Positions 1-8,547 of a stretch of DNA of 64,000 bases are shown here, piece by piece; position 1 is the stretch's first letter; every line of letters begins with the position of its first letter. The notes beneath the pieces are model-generated. The model did no database searches. It was not told where the DNA came from and saw only the letters and a list, made by a program, of their open reading frames with translations. The DNA is from an uncultured bacterium (lineage in GTDB: Bacteria > Cyanobacteriota > Vampirovibrionia > Gastranaerophilales > Gastranaerophilaceae). Location: positions 1 to 64,000 of the forward strand of contig CACYKF010000002.1 in assembly GCA_902774905.1 (NCBI GenBank), written 5' to 3'. The position numbers were made by a program, and so were the translations under genes.

Positions 1-504
1 TGTAATATTGTTATCAATATTAGTTTTCATTTGTGCAACCTGAGTATCAAGTTGCTTCATTTTTGTATCAAATTGTGGTCTTAAATATTCTACTGCCTGA
101 CCGTTGCCATTATTTATTGCTTGATACATTTGTAATGCGATTGGTGCAAGTTCTAACCCAACTGCAGCAACTGTTCCCAAAACACCACTGACATCAGAAA
201 GAATATTTCCTAAACCTGCACCTGCTCCCACATCTCCGGCTCCGCTACCCGTCGGGAAACCGACATCAACAGATACTCCACCCTGTAATACAGGCGCAGA
301 TTCCATATTCATAGTGGGATTAAGAATATTTGATAAGAAATTTTTTACCAAATTGTAATTTTTCTCATCCATTATCGGATAATTTGGATATTCTGAAAAA
401 ATAGGAGGTGTTCCATAGTTATCCGTATCAATTGTTCTGAAATGTTCTTTTACTTGTGTGCCATCTCTTTTTACATAAGAGTTCACATGTATTTGTTTTT
501 GCAT
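1..504 (-). CDS. Phage virion protein, N-terminal 168 residues (cut by window edge)
   Basis: This minus-strand reading frame opens at the ATG at 502-504 and runs off the left edge without a stop. A good ribosome site (CGAAAGGAC) precedes the start and is the same one used by neighbouring phage genes. The protein starts with a VNSYxKxDGTxVKxHFR module that recurs in the gene at 48531. A Gly/Ala-rich stretch (about residues 90-120) follows, then a Gln/Lys-rich, probably helical segment. The position directly downstream of the portal gene and the Gly/Ala-rich hydrophobic middle would suit an internal or DNA-ejection protein, but that is inference. No family was recognised with certainty. Confidence 0.6.
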   Translation of the reverse strand, partial: MQKQIHVNSYVKRDGTQVKEHFRTIDTDNYGTPPIFSEYPNYPIMDEKNYNLVKNFLSNILNPTMNMESAPVLQGGVSVDVGFPTGSGAGDVGAGAGLGNILSDVSGVLGTVAAVGLELAPIALQMYQAINNGNGQAVEYLRPQFDTKMKQLDTQVAQMKTNIDNNIT

Positions 505-578
505 AAGTCTGTCCTTTCGTTTTTAATTACTAATAATAAAATCCAACCCGCCCGCCCTTCATTTGTGTGAAGAAAGGG

Positions 579-2252
579 TTATAAAAGATTTATATTTTGT
601 TGTGAATTTTCATCTTTTAAAAAATTATTTGAATTTTCAACTCCGTACTGTTCCAATGCAAATTTGAAACATTCAAGCCAATTTATACGCTGGGCAACTT
701 CATCAACTTTGACAAAATCAGTCAATACATCAAACATTTCTTTGAATCTCGATTTGCGTTCAAATGATGCTTTTCTGTCACCATAACGGTAAACATAATT
801 TGAATTTCTGATTTCATCATCAATATCTACAAAATCTGTCCTGCCATGGTCATTTATCATTATGCTTTCCGAGCCGATTTTGAAATACGAAATCAATTGC
901 GCTGTTTTTTCCACCATAGGAACAATTACTTTACGATTGATTGAATCTAAAATCATATTGAGTCGTGCTTCCTGACCGTTTGCAGAATAATTGATTTCTG
1001 TTGCACTTCTTTCAGCGCTCGATAGGTTCCCTGCCATATTTTTAAAAATTCCGGTTGCGCTTTCAATGGTATTTTTAAAGTAATTCAAAAAATCCCAGCC
1101 GGTCATAGCCTTATCAAACGACAAAGGTACAGGACTTGTGGTCATAAGAGTTGAATCATATTCAATGATTTTACCCGGTTTGACCTCCTGTGTGCCCATA
1201 AAGCAGCCTTTTGGGGCAAGATATGGCGGATTCATCATCAATGCAAGAGCATCAAGTTGCTTGTTCAAAATTGTTGAAGATATATTATTTAAAATCAATG
1301 CAACCCTCAAGGGTGAAATTCCTCTGCCTGTTGACGGATTTTCAATGATATTTGCATGAATAAACGGATTAATAACGAAAGGATTATCTTCAAATCTTAT
1401 AATCACACTTCTGCCTGCAACACATATCAGTTGGTTTTTAAGTATTTCGCCTGTCGGAAGTTCAATATCTCCCCAATATTCCAATACTTCAACTTTCGGT
1501 ATCGAATATTTTGAATCCCTTTGACTATTCTTGTTTGCCACCACTCCTTTCAGTATTTCTAATTTTTCGGCATTGAGCATATTATTTGCCCTGTTTGATT
1601 TAATATCGTCTATTGTCTGGTATGTACGATAAATTTTTGGACAAGAATCCCAATTATTAACATTTGTTCTGTCAAAAACAAAATCTTCATAGTGAATAAA
1701 TTTAACTTTTGCATTGTCATAAATTACTTTGTCCTCAATAACAAAAGACTTATCCGTATTTAGTTCAAGTTGTTCATTTAAAGACAATGCTCTGCGAACT
1801 TTTCTTGTTTTTGTTTCCCAGCCGACAAACAGGGTTACTTCTCCTGTTTCGACAACGGAATCAACAATTTTTTCCATTTCATCAGATATTTTCATATCTT
1901 CAAAAGTATTGACAAGCATTGCTTTTTGACGATTTGCATATTTTTGAGACTTTAAATCACTGCCGGAAACATCAAACATTCCGTCAGGATGAGAGTATAA
2001 ATTTTGCACAATATGAGATTTTAGAGTTTGTGCAAGTTCATAGATTTCAGGAAGTTGTATTCTGCAATTCCAGTCATTTATCTGCGGAATATCGGCATTA
2101 TAAATCGCATAGGAAATAAGCCTGTTATCTGCCCGTTGAGAATTTCTTGCATCATTGTAATAATCATATTTAGAAATAATATTTCTTAAAATATTCTGCT
2201 CATTATAATAATCCTGAGCAGTAAGCATAGTAACATCATTAGTATTAATCAT
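579..2252 (-). CDS. Phage portal protein
   Basis: This 557-residue protein fits the portal of a podovirus-like tailed phage, the dodecameric ring at the capsid vertex through which DNA is packaged and ejected. Its length is usual for the family. The sequence has the typical portal organisation: an acidic N-terminal region with many aromatic residues, a long middle with the 'INPFIHANIIENPSTGRGIS' stretch, and a helical segment 'SSAERSATEINYSANGQEAR' like the stem/tunnel helices. Its start overlaps the end of the upstream GNAT gene by 8 nt, which implies translational coupling. It is the second-to-last gene visible in the minus-strand morphogenesis operon. Assignment rests on sequence feel and gene order, not on a profile search. 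Confidence 0.75.
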   Translation of the reverse strand: MINTNDVTMLTAQDYYNEQNILRNIISKYDYYNDARNSQRADNRLISYAIYNADIPQINDWNCRIQLPEIYELAQTLKSHIVQNLYSHPDGMFDVSGSDLKSQKYANRQKAMLVNTFEDMKISDEMEKIVDSVVETGEVTLFVGWETKTRKVRRALSLNEQLELNTDKSFVIEDKVIYDNAKVKFIHYEDFVFDRTNVNNWDSCPKIYRTYQTIDDIKSNRANNMLNAEKLEILKGVVANKNSQRDSKYSIPKVEVLEYWGDIELPTGEILKNQLICVAGRSVIIRFEDNPFVINPFIHANIIENPSTGRGISPLRVALILNNISSTILNKQLDALALMMNPPYLAPKGCFMGTQEVKPGKIIEYDSTLMTTSPVPLSFDKAMTGWDFLNYFKNTIESATGIFKNMAGNLSSAERSATEINYSANGQEARLNMILDSINRKVIVPMVEKTAQLISYFKIGSESIMINDHGRTDFVDIDDEIRNSNYVYRYGDRKASFERKSRFKEMFDVLTDFVKVDEVAQRINWLECFKFALEQYGVENSNNFLKDENSQQNINLL

Positions 2253-2778
2253 AGTTCACCTCATCTTTGTAGTAGTAATTTCGTTTTATTGAATAAACAT
2301 CAATATCCTGCACTTTATTCAGCCGTAATGTTTCGTCAGGTAAAGTTGTTTCGTATTCAAAACCAACTTGCTTCAAGAGTTTTTTAACCCTGAAGTTGTC
2401 AGGAAAAATAAGTGCTTTAATTTTGTAAAATCCGAATGTATCAAAACAGTATTTCAAAAAAAATTTTGCACTATACCGGACAAAACTGCCCCAAGCCTTT
2501 TTATCAAAACAGACGGTTATTTCCGCACTGAAATTTGCACTTCCGTTACCCGTAAAATTGTCAAGAAATACAAATCCCATAAATTTGTCAAGATTATCGG
2601 TTATTACCCAAAAATTCGGAAATGAAAGGAAAATATGAAAGACACCAAAATTTTTGGCATAATCATCCTGCAAATATTTTGCATATTTTCCGTAGCAGTT
2701 AATGATATCAGGAATATAGTGCAAATTAGAACACGAGGGGGATAGAATAACTTGTTTAAATTTACACATCAAATTCAA
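2245..2778 (-). CDS. GNAT-family N-acetyltransferase in phage operon
   Basis: This 177-residue protein has the shape of a RimI/RimJ-type GNAT acetyltransferase. A mid-protein strand 'FWVITDNLDKFMGFVFL' leads into the acceptor half. The C-terminal 'FYKIKALIFPDNFRVKKLL' followed by 'KQVGFEYE' is the usual motif B region (N-x-x-x-x-x-LL-x-x-x-GF). Such enzymes are found repeatedly next to portal genes in podovirus-like phages, where their substrate is unknown. The start codon overlaps the stop of the preceding 115-residue gene as ATGA, and its own end overlaps the portal start, so the three genes are likely coupled. The classic acetyl-CoA loop is not clearly visible to me. Confidence 0.65.
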   Translation of the reverse strand: MNLMCKFKQVILSPSCSNLHYIPDIINCYGKYAKYLQDDYAKNFGVFHIFLSFPNFWVITDNLDKFMGFVFLDNFTGNGSANFSAEITVCFDKKAWGSFVRYSAKFFLKYCFDTFGFYKIKALIFPDNFRVKKLLKQVGFEYETTLPDETLRLNKVQDIDVYSIKRNYYYKDEVNYD

Positions 2779-3122
2779 CCTTTGTATTTGAAAAATTTGA
2801 TATAATTATCCTGATAAATAAACGCATCAGTTTTCCCGGATATAAATTTTTCTCGTTCATAAGCAGACACAAGAAAAGATTCTGCCTGCATACCGTTGAT
2901 ATAAGAAGTTGTTTTACTCATTTTGTTTATTACAAAATATGTCGTATTTTTTGAAAACAGGTTTTCCGGCTTCATTTGTTTAAAATCGGTAATCTCGCCA
3001 ACCTCTTTTTTTGAGGCTTGCTCAAGAACTTTATTAAAATCTTTTTCGGTTTTATCCTTAATAAATTGTTCATATTTTTCATCATCAAGCAAAATCTGCT
3101 CAATTTCTTTATCTTGTTTCAT
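2775..3122 (-). CDS. Hypothetical phage protein (115 aa)
   Basis: I do not recognise this protein. The first 60 residues are highly charged and probably helical. The second half is more globular, with the stretch 'TTYFVINKMSKTTSYING'. It lies between the small terminase and the GNAT gene in the same minus-strand operon. It starts after a CGAAAGGAC ribosome site shared with the coat protein and the left-edge gene, and its stop overlaps the next start (ATGA). A structural or assembly role is only implied by position. Confidence 0.6.
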   Translation of the reverse strand: MKQDKEIEQILLDDEKYEQFIKDKTEKDFNKVLEQASKKEVGEITDFKQMKPENLFSKNTTYFVINKMSKTTSYINGMQAESFLVSAYEREKFISGKTDAFIYQDNYIKFFKYKG

Positions 3123-3137
3123 AGGGTAGTCCTTTCG

Positions 3138-3575
3138 TTATATTTTTTCATCATCTAAATTTGAGATGGTAATAATTTTAGCCTCTTTGTAATCGGTGTT
3201 ATCATCTTTTGAAACAGAAAATCCAAGATATTTGCAAAGACTTTCAAGTGCCTTCAATCCGGCAGAAGCATCACGGAGTTTCTTTTTGCCTGTCGGATTA
3301 CCATCTTTATCACATATTTCTTCTTCTTCAAGTGAAAACTCCGCTATCTGAAGAAGTTTTTGTATTACATAACCTTTTGGCACATTGAGAACATCTATCT
3401 GATGCTTGAGTTCGTTTTTTATTTCCTTAATAACTTTTGGATTGGAAAGCAAGCGTGACAGGATTTTTTCTTTGCACTCCGATTTATACCCTGCAATTTT
3501 AAGGGATTTTTCGGCATCTAAAGATTTTATATACTCATTTACAAAAAGTTTTTGCTGATTGGTTAATTCATTCAT
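3138..3575 (-). CDS. Phage terminase small subunit
   Basis: This 145-residue protein matches the Terminase_2 type of small terminase subunit, the DNA-recognition part of the packaging motor. The N-terminus 'LTNQQKLFVNEYIKSLDAEK' followed by SLKIAGYKS is the typical helix-turn-helix opening of the family. The next region (SNPKVIKEI) is the conserved helix that follows. A central acidic segment and 'SAGLKALESLCKYLGF' near the C-terminus are also typical. No large terminase gene is seen anywhere in the window, so it probably lies beyond the left edge. The ribosome site in front of the ATG is weak. Confidence 0.8.
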   Translation of the reverse strand: MNELTNQQKLFVNEYIKSLDAEKSLKIAGYKSECKEKILSRLLSNPKVIKEIKNELKHQIDVLNVPKGYVIQKLLQIAEFSLEEEEICDKDGNPTGKKKLRDASAGLKALESLCKYLGFSVSKDDNTDYKEAKIITISNLDDEKI

Positions 3576-3598
3576 CTTGTTACATTTCTTATTAAAAT

Positions 3599-3627
3599 TT
3601 GTATTTTTTGTAAAAAACTTGTATAAT
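3599..3627 (+). promoter_or_regulatory. Sigma-70-type promoter opposite to phage operon
   Basis: The -35 hexamer TTGTAT (3599-3604), a 17-bp spacer and a perfect TATAAT (3622-3627) form a well-spaced promoter pointing rightwards, opposite to the surrounding phage genes. The expected start site is near 3634. Confidence 0.5.
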
Positions 3628-3633
3628 AGACAT

Positions 3634-3700
3634 GCTATTTATATTTCGGCTAGTGTAAATCTTAACAGGGGGGAATGAAAACGACTTCCTGTTTTTTTTG
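3634..3700 (+). ncRNA. Candidate short RNA ending in an intrinsic terminator
   Basis: A transcript from the promoter at 3599-3627 would meet a terminator after about 65 nt. AACAGG (3664-3669) pairs with CCTGTT (3688-3693), the stem is extended inward by wobble pairs, and eight T's follow (3692-3699). No ORF with a start codon and ribosome site fits inside. The unit lies in the 128-bp gap between the adaptor and small-terminase genes and runs antisense to the operon mRNA. It could be a phage small RNA or an antisense brake on the downstream operon. Promoter and terminator are seen in the sequence; expression is inferred. Confidence 0.4.
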
Positions 3701-3703
3701 TCT

Positions 3704-4342
3704 TTACTGCCTAAAAAGCCTTACAAACGGGGCATCTTGCGAATTAATAGAAGAAGTAGATTTCAGATTTGCAAGGGCTTCTCTATACATGCTCATCCAA
3801 TAACTGAACCTTATATAAGACGGATTTGCCTTTAAACGCAAACAAGTTCCATAAATTAAAAGTTGCTGGTCAAAAGGCATCGGGATTATTGAACAATCCG
3901 TTGCTTCGGTCATTTCTGCCTTTTCATTTCCGTCTTTATCTACCGCACAATTTTTTGTATAATAGATAATTTCTGCAGTTCTTGGAATGTCGGATTTACC
4001 GAAAAGCAATTTATCGGCATAAAAAGAATACACACAATCTTTTGCTTCTCCTGTCAGGAATGATTCAACATCACTTTCATAACGGTATTTTTTACCATCT
4101 ACAAGAAAATACAAAATTCTGCCATATATCGGATTATCCATTTCTGTTGTATTTTCGGGAATTTCTACCGTTGTCTTTCGTAATAAAAAGTTCCAGTTTA
4201 CGGAAGAACAAATATCCTGATTTACAATATTTATAATAGTTTTAATTCTTTTATGGTCATTTTTAACAAGTTCGGATAAAGAATTAACCTGCCTGTAATT
4301 GAGTTCTAAAAGACATTTGTTTATTATTTCCAAAAAGTTCAT
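3704..4342 (-). CDS. Head-tail adaptor-like phage protein
   Basis: I place the start at the ATG at 4340-4342, which has a strong AAAAGGAGA ribosome site; an upstream in-frame start lacks one. The resulting 212-residue protein begins 'MNFLEIINKCLLELNYRQV' and contains a mostly helical N-terminal half, a strand-rich middle and 'IPMPFDQQLLIYGTCLRLKA' near the C-terminus. This pattern is typical of the P22 gp4 / T7 gp11-like adaptor or tail-tubular proteins that sit under the portal. Location between coat protein and terminase/portal agrees. The family call is moderate. Confidence 0.55.
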   Translation of the reverse strand: MNFLEIINKCLLELNYRQVNSLSELVKNDHKRIKTIINIVNQDICSSVNWNFLLRKTTVEIPENTTEMDNPIYGRILYFLVDGKKYRYESDVESFLTGEAKDCVYSFYADKLLFGKSDIPRTAEIIYYTKNCAVDKDGNEKAEMTEATDCSIIPMPFDQQLLIYGTCLRLKANPSYIRFSYWMSMYREALANLKSTSSINSQDAPFVRLFRQ

Positions 4343-4419
4343 TTTTTCTCCTTTTTTCAGGATAAGCCTGAGGCAAGACAAAGCCCTGCCCCAAACTCTC
4401 CCGTTTTATTTGTCACAAA

Positions 4420-5016
4420 CTATTTGATAAGACCTTGTCTTACCTGCTCCATAATGAGTTTTTCGTTTTTGACAAATTCGTCACCACTCATTTTGCCGAT
4501 TTCCTCACGAGTAAAGACCTTGTTATTATTACTGTCAAGAGAAGCATTTTGAGCATAAGAAGTCAATTTGCTTTTTGCAGCGAGGTTTTCGTCATTTATT
4601 GTCTTATCGTGTGCGGATTGTTTCAAATAACCTTCAATGGCTGAATTTTCAAGTGCTTCAATCATTTTGGCTATTTTGGAAATTTCATCTTTGTCCATAT
4701 CTAAATCCTTGATATAGTTCAGAACATCTCCTCTGGCACTTTTTTCAAAAAATCCGGGGTTTTCCTGATTAAACAGGTCAAACGGATTTACTGCCGGTGT
4801 ATTGGCATCAGAAACAGCATTATTGTTTTGTTTATTCGTTTCGTTAAAAGCACTTATAAGTTGCTGAATTTGCTCATTATTACCTAATTGTTTTACTAAC
4901 TGTTCTTTCTGCGCATTAACCGCAAGTGCCGTCAATAGTTGCCCGATTATATTTTGGTAATTTATCTGCGGAGTCACGGCAGATGATGAAATACCATTAA
5001 ATTGTTGATTTTGCAT
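4420..5016 (-). CDS. Phage protein with C-terminal FTxExIGxMSG module (scaffold-like)
   Basis: The start is set at the ATG at 5014-5016 because AAGGAGA lies just upstream; this gives 198 residues. The N-terminal half is Gln/Asn/Ala-rich and low in complexity, the middle is acidic and helical, and the C-terminus carries VFTREEIGKMSGDEF followed by a short basic tail. The last module recurs at the N-terminus of the gene at 48531. Size, charge and neighbourhood of the coat gene would suit a scaffolding protein, but no family was recognised, and in this operon it follows rather than precedes the coat gene. Confidence 0.5.
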   Translation of the reverse strand: MQNQQFNGISSSAVTPQINYQNIIGQLLTALAVNAQKEQLVKQLGNNEQIQQLISAFNETNKQNNNAVSDANTPAVNPFDLFNQENPGFFEKSARGDVLNYIKDLDMDKDEISKIAKMIEALENSAIEGYLKQSAHDKTINDENLAAKSKLTSYAQNASLDSNNNKVFTREEIGKMSGDEFVKNEKLIMEQVRQGLIK

Positions 5017-5018
5017 TA

Positions 5019-5267
5019 TTATTCTCCTTGAATTTCTTTTTGGCGGTGAAGCCATTCAACTGCGGTTTCCACAAGTTCATCTATCAATTTTGAAAACAAA
5101 AATGATATAATGCGCTTAATCGGTTCGGAAAACGGCAAATTCTTAACTATATATTCGATAGCAGTCTGTTTTTTTGCCTGACCGTTACCCGAACCGAATT
5201 CTTCTTCCGCAATCATTACGGCATTTTGAGCCAAATCTTTAATAATAGATTTTAAGGTTCTGACCAT
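5019..5267 (-). CDS. Small phage protein, possibly LLH-type holin
   Basis: The 82 residues include EEFGSGNGQAKKQTAIEYI and a C-terminal 'LIDELVETAVEWLH', a pattern similar to the LL-H phage holin family (Phage_holin_6_1), in which a 'GxGxxKxxAIxYL' stretch is followed by a conserved helix. No clear transmembrane segment is visible, so a holin role is doubtful. It ends 3 nt before the next gene and follows the coat gene in the same operon. Confidence 0.4.
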   Translation of the reverse strand: MVRTLKSIIKDLAQNAVMIAEEEFGSGNGQAKKQTAIEYIVKNLPFSEPIKRIISFLFSKLIDELVETAVEWLHRQKEIQGE

Positions 5268-5311
5268 AATAAATCTTCTCCTTTGTTATTTTGGGGTAAT
5301 GATGGTGATTG

Positions 5312-6166
5312 TTATGATGCACTGACAATCATTTTTGCAAGTGCATTAGGCTGAACCGTTTTTGCACCGTATAAATATAAGCCTCTTACCAAATCAGAGA
5401 ACGAATCTTTATCTCTTAAACTTTCTATTTTTGCAAGTTGAGATGCAAAAGTAATAGCATCATTTGTACCTGCAAGAACGTAGTATTTACCGTCCACTGC
5501 TGTCAGATTTGTGCTTACAAGTACATCCATGCCTGCAATTCTGCCAATTGAACCTTCTCTTAATGTTGTATCAGCAACATTGTGAGCAGAAATAAATTCA
5601 GGGCTTTGCAATAAATATGATTCAATATTAGGGTTAATAACCACCCATGGACGAACTCCGGCATAAACCGCATCTGAATTTTTTAATGCCAATGACAACT
5701 GAACAAATTTTTCATAAATTGTTGATTTGTTCAATGCAACAGGAGATGCAGTTGTACCAACGGTATTAGATGCCGGAACATCAGTATGCAAGGCAAGGAG
5801 ATAAGAGTCCTGAACTTCTTCAATTGCTTTCCTTGCGTTATTCAAATGTGCTTCCATAATATCGGTATTTGCCTGTGCTTTTGCAATATCATCTATTTTG
5901 AAAGCAAAGAATTTTTTCTGATCAATTTCGAGTTCTTTTGCAGTCGGAGTAAGTGCAGAATAGGTTATATTGCTTGTTGTTAAAGTTGAAACCGTAACAT
6001 CTGCAGGAGTAATAATTTTTACTTTATCGCCCTGTTTTGAGATTTCACCTTCCCAATTTTTGTTTACGCACTGCATCATTACGCAGTTTTTTTCTAACAT
6101 TGTGTTTAATTTTTGGCTCCATACTTCCGGAATGAAAGCAGAATAAGTTGTTGAAAAATCTGTCAT
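5312..6166 (-). CDS. Phage major capsid (coat) protein
   Basis: This 284-residue protein looks like a HK97-fold coat protein of the P22/podovirus type. It opens with 'TTYSAFIPEVWSQKLNTML', continues through 'GDKVKIITPADVTVSTL', and has the typical 'DQKKFFAFKIDDIAKAQANT' segment followed by a long helix and 'VVINPNIESYLLQS'. The C-terminal half has the 'GRIAGMDVLVSTNL' strand pattern common in coat proteins. A clear ribosome site (CGAAAGGACAAAGG) precedes the start. It is followed downstream by the small genes and the head-tail adaptor, as expected for a head module. Confidence 0.8.
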   Translation of the reverse strand: MTDFSTTYSAFIPEVWSQKLNTMLEKNCVMMQCVNKNWEGEISKQGDKVKIITPADVTVSTLTTSNITYSALTPTAKELEIDQKKFFAFKIDDIAKAQANTDIMEAHLNNARKAIEEVQDSYLLALHTDVPASNTVGTTASPVALNKSTIYEKFVQLSLALKNSDAVYAGVRPWVVINPNIESYLLQSPEFISAHNVADTTLREGSIGRIAGMDVLVSTNLTAVDGKYYVLAGTNDAITFASQLAKIESLRDKDSFSDLVRGLYLYGAKTVQPNALAKMIVSAS

Positions 6167-6230
6167 TTTCCTTTGTCCTTTCGTTTGTTTGGTTTGTGTG
6201 TAACTGTATATTTATAAATGAGTGGTGGGT

Positions 6231-7748
6231 TTAATCATCATTGTAAATTTCTCTGAATTGCAGACCGATAATTGCGCAGTTATCATCAAGTTCGCTACCT
6301 TCAACACAAAGTTGAACACTAAAACTGCTTCCGCAAATTTCGGCTTTTTCAATAATATCCGCATTTATTGTCCAAACAGGTGCATCATTTGAATCAAGGC
6401 ACCATTTTGAGATATCCAAGTCTTCATCATCTTTTGCCCAAATTAATTGAGATAAATTTCTTGAATAAATTTTTTCTATGTCATCAGGACAATTTCCGTC
6501 ATAGTCCTTATATACGCAAAAATTGAATTTGTTATCCTGCTGATCATCAAGCACAAAATAGAATTCGTCTATCATTTTGCGGTGGTGAACATTACTCAAA
6601 GAAAGAAAAGGGGATTTCCACATAAAATCAATATTCTGACCGTCAAAAGTCGTGCCTGAATCTTCTATATATACTTTCCCCAAGGAGTCTGAAGATAAAA
6701 TAGAATTATGAAAATTACACATACATGTAATATTTTGTGGTAAAACTCTTTTATACCAAATCCTGTTCACATAATCATTTATCCAGATTGTATTGTAATA
6801 TGTGCTTGTTTTATAAGGGAACAAAAACCATATCTGATGCTTATTTTGATAGTGAACACCAATAGTTTTGCCCATTTTTGATTTGTCAAAATTTTCAAAT
6901 TCCGGAGTTATATTTTCAGAAATTGATGAACCTAAACGAATCTGATTAAGTTCACCGACCTGTTCAAGCGCATAAATACCATTGCTTAAAAAATATTGTT
7001 TGTTATCAACATTTAATATAGAATTTTGGCTTAATGTCCCTTTATCGGCAAACGGTATTATTCTAAAATCCGCAGGACTTGTACCCTGCAAAAGATAAAC
7101 TCTTTCTCGTTTGTAAATTGAAAGACAATCCTTGTAATTGTGCATGCCTGTAATATTAGATGTATCAGTATGAAAATCATTTATATAACCGGCATCATCG
7201 GGTTCTGTAAAATTATCATAAGTACCCAAAGCGGAATAATAGATTGTAGAATCGTCAGCAACCCAAACTCTGCCGGAATAAACCGCTATACAATCGGGAT
7301 AAACAGGATTTTCATCCAACCCGACAAGGTTACACTCATTAATTGTATATTCTTCGTCATCATTGATATAAAACATTTCGTCTGCTTCAGAACCAACAAG
7401 TATGCCATGAAGAAAGCAGGCAAATTTCACATTTGTACCATTAAGAGTTTTATTTAAAAGTATTAATTGTTCACTTTTTTCGGAATAAATATAAATCTTA
7501 CCGCTTTGAGTCGTAACAACGAGTTTATAAGCATCATTATATTCAAATTCGTGCATACCAGTAATTGGTTCGGACACAGGCAATTCAAAAAGTAAAGTGT
7601 TGCCTTTTTGTTTGATAATACCTTTGTTCAGATAAATTTCAATATTTTTTGAATCTGCCCAAGGCATCTGTCCTCTGTGAGTACCAAGTTCGGTTTTTGT
7701 CGAATTCAGGTTTATTCCTCCCGACAAATCAAAGTAATTAATATCCAT
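6231..7748 (-). CDS. Phage tail nozzle / stabilisation protein (beta-propeller type)
   Basis: The 505-residue protein starts 'MDINYFDLSGGINLNSTKT' and continues with repeated short strands such as 'GMHNYKDCLSIYKRERVYLL', 'GRVWVADDSTIYYSALG' and 'NRIWYKRVLPQNI'. This repetition, with Trp/Tyr-rich blades and an opening 'GGIN' segment, is typical of the P22 gp10 / T7 gp12-like proteins that form the tail tube tip as beta-propellers. It lies between the endolysin and coat genes. The protein is 3 bp downstream of the amidase stop codon region, implying co-transcription. Family call is by pattern. Confidence 0.6.
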   Translation of the reverse strand: MDINYFDLSGGINLNSTKTELGTHRGQMPWADSKNIEIYLNKGIIKQKGNTLLFELPVSEPITGMHEFEYNDAYKLVVTTQSGKIYIYSEKSEQLILLNKTLNGTNVKFACFLHGILVGSEADEMFYINDDEEYTINECNLVGLDENPVYPDCIAVYSGRVWVADDSTIYYSALGTYDNFTEPDDAGYINDFHTDTSNITGMHNYKDCLSIYKRERVYLLQGTSPADFRIIPFADKGTLSQNSILNVDNKQYFLSNGIYALEQVGELNQIRLGSSISENITPEFENFDKSKMGKTIGVHYQNKHQIWFLFPYKTSTYYNTIWINDYVNRIWYKRVLPQNITCMCNFHNSILSSDSLGKVYIEDSGTTFDGQNIDFMWKSPFLSLSNVHHRKMIDEFYFVLDDQQDNKFNFCVYKDYDGNCPDDIEKIYSRNLSQLIWAKDDEDLDISKWCLDSNDAPVWTINADIIEKAEICGSSFSVQLCVEGSELDDNCAIIGLQFREIYNDD

Positions 7749-7750
7749 AT

Positions 7751-8248
7751 TTAACCTCCGAAATATTTTTGTTTGTACCAGCGAATTTTTGAACGAATAA
7801 AACTTCCCACATCATTTTTGGGAATCCATGAATAAGGGGGAAGATATATTATGTCGATTTTGCCAAAACTGGTTGTTTTGGGATTTTTTTGACCAAATTC
7901 ATAATGAGTCATAACATTTGACGGATTAATTTCTATTGAATACTTGTGGCAGAGTTGTGCGCACAATTTCATGCAGGCTTCAAATTGTACCGGAGTTATT
8001 GGATATTCTCCGCAAAATTTCGGACTTACAAAGCCTGCCATCGCACACATTGCAACACCTATTGAGCCTGTATTTCCTCCGCCTGTGTGCATGGCATATA
8101 AACCGTCATTACAGTTCAGGTTATCCTCCGGCTTATAATTTCCTTCACAGACTTTACCGTTTTTATCTACAAGATAGTGGTAACATTGTTTTTCGTGCCA
8201 AGTAGGATAATATGTTCCTGCGCTCCAGTGGATTATTATTCTCTTCAT
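7751..8248 (-). CDS. N-acetylmuramoyl-L-alanine amidase (phage endolysin)
   Basis: This Amidase_2-type enzyme cuts the amide bond between MurNAc and the peptide stem to release progeny phage. I start it at the ATG at 8246-8248, which overlaps the stop of the upstream regulator as ATGA, giving 165 residues starting 'MKRIIIHWSAGTYYP'. Visible motifs are the zinc ligand in IIHWSAG, a second His in LYAMHTGG, and a third candidate in MTHYEFGQ. The C-terminus 'WIPKNDVGSFIRSKI' is a usual ending of the domain. There is no signal peptide, so a holin would normally be required. Confidence 0.8.
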   Translation of the reverse strand: MKRIIIHWSAGTYYPTWHEKQCYHYLVDKNGKVCEGNYKPEDNLNCNDGLYAMHTGGGNTGSIGVAMCAMAGFVSPKFCGEYPITPVQFEACMKLCAQLCHKYSIEINPSNVMTHYEFGQKNPKTTSFGKIDIIYLPPYSWIPKNDVGSFIRSKIRWYKQKYFGG

Positions 8249-8472
8249 TCGTATCTTAATTTCCTTTTTCTTTTTATTTCCCATACAGGATATTGTCTGT
8301 AATAAATTGCTACGGCATTTGCTCTTGTTGAAGCACCCATTTTGTTTTTCAGAGAACCGATATATGAATGGACAGTTCCCTGCTTTATACCGAGTTTTTT
8401 GGCTATTTCTTTTTCAACTAAACCATCTGCGATGCACAATAGTACATCGTGTTCGCGCTGTGATAATTTCAT
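8245..8472 (-). CDS. LuxR-type helix-turn-helix regulator, first gene of phage operon
   Basis: I set the start at the ATG at 8470-8472 because AAAAAGGAAG lies right in front of it, giving 75 residues. 'LSQREHDVLLCIADGLVEKE' followed by 'IAKKLGIKQGTVHSYIGSLK' is a complete GerE/LuxR DNA-binding helix-turn-helix. No receiver or ligand-binding domain is present, so it is a stand-alone DNA-binding domain. It leads the minus-strand morphogenesis operon and is coupled to the endolysin gene by an ATGA overlap. It could be the activator of the operon promoter at 8656-8683; that is a guess from position. Confidence 0.75.
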   Translation of the reverse strand: MKLSQREHDVLLCIADGLVEKEIAKKLGIKQGTVHSYIGSLKNKMGASTRANAVAIYYRQYPVWEIKRKRKLRYE

Positions 8473-8547
8473 AAACTTCCTTTTTGAACTACTTTTTAAT
8501 ATTACATTAAGCATTTTTTAGTTCGCTTAATAATATTTCCGCTCTAA

